From Rhodobacteraceae bacterium M385 (GTDB lineage: Bacteria; Pseudomonadota; Alphaproteobacteria; Rhodobacterales; Rhodobacteraceae), in the NCBI GenBank assembly GCA_025141835.1, contig CP081102.1, positions 124,001-188,000 of the forward strand: 64,000 nt of DNA, in the 5' to 3' direction. A program made the translations under genes and the position numbers. This document shows, piece by piece, positions 61,243 to 64,000 of this stretch. Each line of letters begins with the position of its first letter. Position 1 is the stretch's first letter. The notes beneath the pieces are model-generated. The model was given only the letters and a program-made list of their open reading frames with translations, did no database searches and had not been told where the DNA came from.

Positions 61243-61344
61243 GGCCAAAGATGTAGCAGGGAGCGGCGGCACGAACACCCCCCGGCGTGTATTTCGGATG
61301 CGCCGCCCGCTGATTTGCCCCAAAGTGGCGCAACGGAGGATGCC

Positions 61345-62115
61345 ATGCAGATTACAGATTGGGACGACGCCTATTCCAACGGCGTATATGTAGAGAACTT
61401 GCACGAGATCACCTCTGGCTGGGAGGCGCGGTCTGCTCTGATGACCCCGGACGACTCCTTACCCGGCGCCGATCTTTACCTTCCAGAAGGGACACCCCAA
61501 GGGCTGACCGTAATCGTCCACGGCGGCTATTGGATGTCGTTTTCAGCCCGTGAATTCGCCCATCTGGCCGCTGGGCCCCGTGCCGCCGGGCAGGCCGTTG
61601 CGATGGCCAGTTACACGCTCGCGCCTCGTGCAAGGATCGCGGAAATCACCGCAGAGGTCGCCCGTGCCATCACCGCCGCCGCCCAGCGCATTGATGGCCC
61701 GATCCGCCTGACAGGCCATTCCGCCGGCGGCCATCTGGTAACCCGGATGCTTTGCGAAGGGGTGCTGCCAGAGGATGTCGCCGCCCGCGTGGTTCACACC
61801 CTCTCAATCTCGGGCGTCCACGACCTGCGCCCCCTGCTGCGCACGCAGATGAACCTCACCCTACGCATGACCGAAGAAGAGGCCGCAGCAGAAAGCCCTG
61901 CCTTGCAAACGCCCCTTCCCGGCGCACGCCTGACCTGTGTTGTCGGCGCAGAGGAACGGCCCGAGTTCCGCCGCCAGAACGCGCTTTTGGCTAATATCTG
62001 GCTCGGCCTAGGTGCTGTGACCGAGGTGATAGAACTACCCGGCGAAAACCACTTCTCCATCATCGCAGGCCTCGAAAGCACCCGAGGCCCGCTGACCAAA
62101 CTGCTTCTGACATGA
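61345..62115 (+). CDS. Alpha/beta hydrolase (N-formylkynurenine formamidase-like)
   Basis: 256 aa from the ATG at 61345, preceded by GGAGG. The oxyanion-hole motif HGGYWMSF is near residue 58, the nucleophile elbow GHSAGGH near 122-128 and the catalytic histidine in ENHFSII near 235. This resembles arylformamidase of tryptophan degradation or related esterases, so the physiological substrate is uncertain; no kynurenine gene lies nearby. It ends 162 bp before serC. Confidence 0.8.
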   Translation: MQITDWDDAYSNGVYVENLHEITSGWEARSALMTPDDSLPGADLYLPEGTPQGLTVIVHGGYWMSFSAREFAHLAAGPRAAGQAVAMASYTLAPRARIAEITAEVARAITAAAQRIDGPIRLTGHSAGGHLVTRMLCEGVLPEDVAARVVHTLSISGVHDLRPLLRTQMNLTLRMTEEEAAAESPALQTPLPGARLTCVVGAEERPEFRRQNALLANIWLGLGAVTEVIELPGENHFSIIAGLESTRGPLTKLLLT

Positions 62116-62206
62116 CACTTCGGGAAAGTTTCCGATAGGGAACAGCCCCGGCATAAAAGTGCGCTTTCCGACCAATTGCCGTCCTTTTCCGTCTTGTGGG
62201 GGGGCA

Positions 62207-62273
62207 GGTATCTCCGTATCTCCGGCGGTGGGACACCCTTCCCCAACGAAGGGCGCATATCTGTGAGGATACC
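62207..62273 (+). promoter_or_regulatory. Structured serC leader that can sequester the ribosome binding site
   Basis: GGTATC (62207-62212) can pair with GATACC (62268-62273), and this stem spans GAGGA (62265-62269), the Shine-Dalgarno of serC. It encloses a perfect hairpin CCCTTC/GAAGGG (62236-62253). A tandem copy TATCTCC (62209-62215 and 62217-62223) gives two alternative anti-SD partners. A conserved serC-associated RNA motif is known in Alphaproteobacteria upstream of serC; this leader may belong to it, but I could not align it. The regulator or ligand is unknown. Confidence 0.5.
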
Positions 62274-62277
62274 AGTG

Positions 62278-63435
62278 ATGGTTACTGAGACACCGGGCAC
62301 ACGCCCGACCACGAAACCCGTGAACGCACGCTTTTCGTCCGGCCCCTGCGCCAAACCCCCGACATGGACAGTAGACGCGCTGAAAGATGCGCCCCTTGGC
62401 CGCTCGCACCGTGCGGCAGTGGGTAAAGACCTGCTGAAAGGCGTGATCGACGACACCGCCCGCATTCTGGGCCTGCCCGAGGGCTACCGTGTCGGCATCG
62501 TCCCGGCCTCGGACACTGGCGCTATGGAAATGGCGATGTGGTCCCTTCTGGGCGCGCGCAAAGCGACCATGCTGGCTTGGGAAAGCTTCGGCGCGGGCTG
62601 GGTCACGGATGTTGTCAAACAGCTGAAACTCGATGCCGAGGTGAAAACCGCAGACTACGGTCAGATCGTGGACCTGGCCGAGGTCGATTTCGACACAGAC
62701 GTTGTCTTCACTTGGAACGGCACCACCTCGGGCGTCCGCGTGCCGAACGGCGACGCCATCCCGGCGGACCGCGCTGGCCTGACAATCTGCGACGCAACAT
62801 CCGCGGCCTTCGCCCAGGATCTGCCCTGGGACAAGCTGGATGTGACCACCTTTTCCTGGCAGAAAGTCATGGGCGGCGAAGCGGCCCACGGGATGATCAT
62901 CCTCAGCCCCCGCGCGGTAGAACGCCTCGAATCCTACACACCGGCTTGGCCCCTGCCGAAAATCTTCCGCCTGACCAAAGGCGGCAAGCTGATCGATGGC
63001 ATCTTCAAAGGTGCCACGATCAACACGCCCTCCATGCTGGCCGTTGAAGACTACGCCTTTGCCCTGAACTGGGCCGACAGTATCGGCGGCCTTTCTGGCC
63101 TGATGCAACGCGCCGATGCCAACGCCAACGCCATCCACGCCTTCACCGACGCCCGTGACTGGATCGCGAACCTCGCCGATGATCCGGCAACACGTTCCAA
63201 CACGTCCGTCTGCCTGAAGTTCACCGATGCCCGTATCCAAGACGGGGCCGCCTTCGCCAAAGCCGTTGCCAAACGGCTCTCCGATGAAGGCGTCGCTCTG
63301 GATATCGGCGCCTACCGCGATGCCCCTGCGGGTCTTCGCATCTGGTGCGGTGCCACCGTGGAAACCTCGGATATCGAGGCCATGCTTCCTTGGCTCGACT
63401 GGGCCTTCCACGCAGAGATCGAAGCGCAGGCCTAA
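62278..63435 (+). CDS. serC: Phosphoserine aminotransferase SerC
   Basis: 385 aa from the ATG at 62278 (MVTETPGTRPTTKPVNARFSSGPCAKPP). Alphaproteobacterial class of SerC. The start SSGPCAKPP and PLP-anchoring Lys in FSWQKVMGGEAAHGM near residue 196 are characteristic, with GLPEGYRVGIVPASDTGAMEMAMW and CDATSAAFAQDLPW. It converts 3-phosphohydroxypyruvate and glutamate to phosphoserine, the step before SerB. An in-frame upstream extension crosses the structured leader and is not family-like. It is followed by serA after 87 nt. Confidence 0.96.
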   Translation: MVTETPGTRPTTKPVNARFSSGPCAKPPTWTVDALKDAPLGRSHRAAVGKDLLKGVIDDTARILGLPEGYRVGIVPASDTGAMEMAMWSLLGARKATMLAWESFGAGWVTDVVKQLKLDAEVKTADYGQIVDLAEVDFDTDVVFTWNGTTSGVRVPNGDAIPADRAGLTICDATSAAFAQDLPWDKLDVTTFSWQKVMGGEAAHGMIILSPRAVERLESYTPAWPLPKIFRLTKGGKLIDGIFKGATINTPSMLAVEDYAFALNWADSIGGLSGLMQRADANANAIHAFTDARDWIANLADDPATRSNTSVCLKFTDARIQDGAAFAKAVAKRLSDEGVALDIGAYRDAPAGLRIWCGATVETSDIEAMLPWLDWAFHAEIEAQA

Positions 63436-63481
63436 CGCCTCGCTCCCCTCTTCATCTTGGTAAATACAACTCAATCCCCAA

Positions 63482-63500
63482 GCCTGCCCCAAGCGCAGGC
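63482..63500 (+). other. Hairpin in the serC-serA spacer
   Basis: GCCTGC (63482-63487) pairs perfectly with GCAGGC (63495-63500), loop of 7, between serC and serA and 22 nt before the serA ATG. Possibly influences serA translation or mRNA stability; no T-run follows. Confidence 0.4.
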
Positions 63501-63522
63501 CCCGTTATAGGAGCGCCACATC

Positions 63523-64000
63523 ATGGCCCCCAAAGTTCTCGTATCCGACAAGCTCTCGGAAACCGCTGTCCAAATTTTCCGTGACCGTGGCGTCGACGTC
63601 ACCTTCGATCCGTCCATTGGCAAGGACAAAGAAAAACTCCTGTCCGTGATCGACCAATACGATGGCCTCGCCATCCGCTCGGCCACCAAGGCCACTGAAA
63701 AAATCATCGCTGCCGCGACCAACCTCAAGGTCATTGGTCGTGCCGGGATCGGTGTCGACAACGTCGATATCCCAGCCGCGTCCAAGAAGGGCATCATTGT
63801 GATGAACACGCCCTTCGGGAACTCCATCACGACGGCAGAACATGCCATCGCGATGATGTTTGCGGTCGCCCGTCAAATCCCCGAAGCCTCGGCCTCCACC
63901 CATGACGGCAAATGGGAGAAATCCAAGTTCATGGGGGTCGAACTGACCGCGAAAACCCTCGGCGTGATCGGCGCGGGTAACATCGGCTCCATCGTTATCT
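63523..64000 (+). CDS. serA: D-3-phosphoglycerate dehydrogenase SerA, 5' part (window ends inside)
   Basis: At least 159 aa from the ATG at 63523 (MAPKVLVSDKLSETAVQIF), open to the window edge. It catalyses the first step of serine synthesis. Visible are the substrate domain with IGRAGIGVDNVDIPAA, the conserved TPFGNSITTAEHAIAMM, and the start of the NAD loop LGVIGAGNIGSIV. The C-terminal ACT and allosteric domains would be outside the window. Preceded by a hairpin and AGGAG. Confidence 0.95.
   Translation, partial: MAPKVLVSDKLSETAVQIFRDRGVDVTFDPSIGKDKEKLLSVIDQYDGLAIRSATKATEKIIAAATNLKVIGRAGIGVDNVDIPAASKKGIIVMNTPFGNSITTAEHAIAMMFAVARQIPEASASTHDGKWEKSKFMGVELTAKTLGVIGAGNIGSIVI

Noticed and set aside
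62035..63492. Open frame on the minus strand opposite serC
   Set aside because: It overlaps the clear SerC coding region and shows only repetitive composition.
1..64000. CRISPR array, insertion sequence or prophage
   Set aside because: No regularly spaced repeats, transposase or integrase signature was found in any gene read.

Overview
The window looks like chromosomal DNA from an alphaproteobacterium of the Rhodobacterales (Roseobacter/Rhodobacter group). It is GC-rich and densely coding. Its gene order is the origin-proximal order I associate with that group: mltA, Tim44-like, fxsA, secB, dnaQ, coaE, aroE, maf, a gene-free AT-rich gap, then rho, mnmE, mnmG, rsmG, parA, parB. The species assignment is inference from gene order and protein character; no rRNA gene is present. 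I see no insertion sequence, prophage or CRISPR array.

Layout. 1-5578: cell-wall, export and housekeeping genes, with dnaQ-coaE-aroE-maf in one leftward run joined by ATGA or near-zero junctions. 5579-6116: a gene-free gap with several DnaA-box sequences, the best candidate in the window for oriC. 6117-12868: rightward rho-mnmE-mnmG-rsmG-parA-parB, with two perfect 16-bp parS palindromes, one at the start of mnmG and one inside rsmG. 12872-25512: hemW, rdgB and rph leftward, the heat-shock pair hrcA-grpE, mutS, the malic enzyme maeB, and dnaJ/dnaK behind a probable RpoH-type promoter. 25513-26133: an AlkB-type dioxygenase.

26141-36342 is the main accessory-looking block. It holds an ABC-2 export permease without a neighbouring ATPase, cysQ (PAP phosphatase), kdsB (CMP-Kdo synthesis), four glycosyltransferases, galU (UDP-glucose synthesis) and a protein with two sulfotransferase-like halves. 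Read together they suggest synthesis of a sulfated, Kdo-containing surface glycan, with CysQ removing the PAP made by sulfation. This is a hypothesis built from families and proximity.

36339-48046: envelope genes. These are ptsN-hpf-lptB-lptA-lptC (with no rpoN between lptB and hpf), a short RNase D, tRNA-Leu(CAG), tamB-tamA, a complex I NDUFA9-like protein and uppP. 48251-55769: glutamate synthase, with gltD and gltB separated by two unrelated small membrane or secreted protein genes that follow a duplicated 22-bp repeat. 56119-64000: serine biosynthesis (serB, serC, serA; serA runs off the window) interrupted by a leftward AttH-like/FtsX-permease/ATPase export module and an alpha/beta hydrolase. 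The serC leader can fold so that its ribosome binding site is paired.
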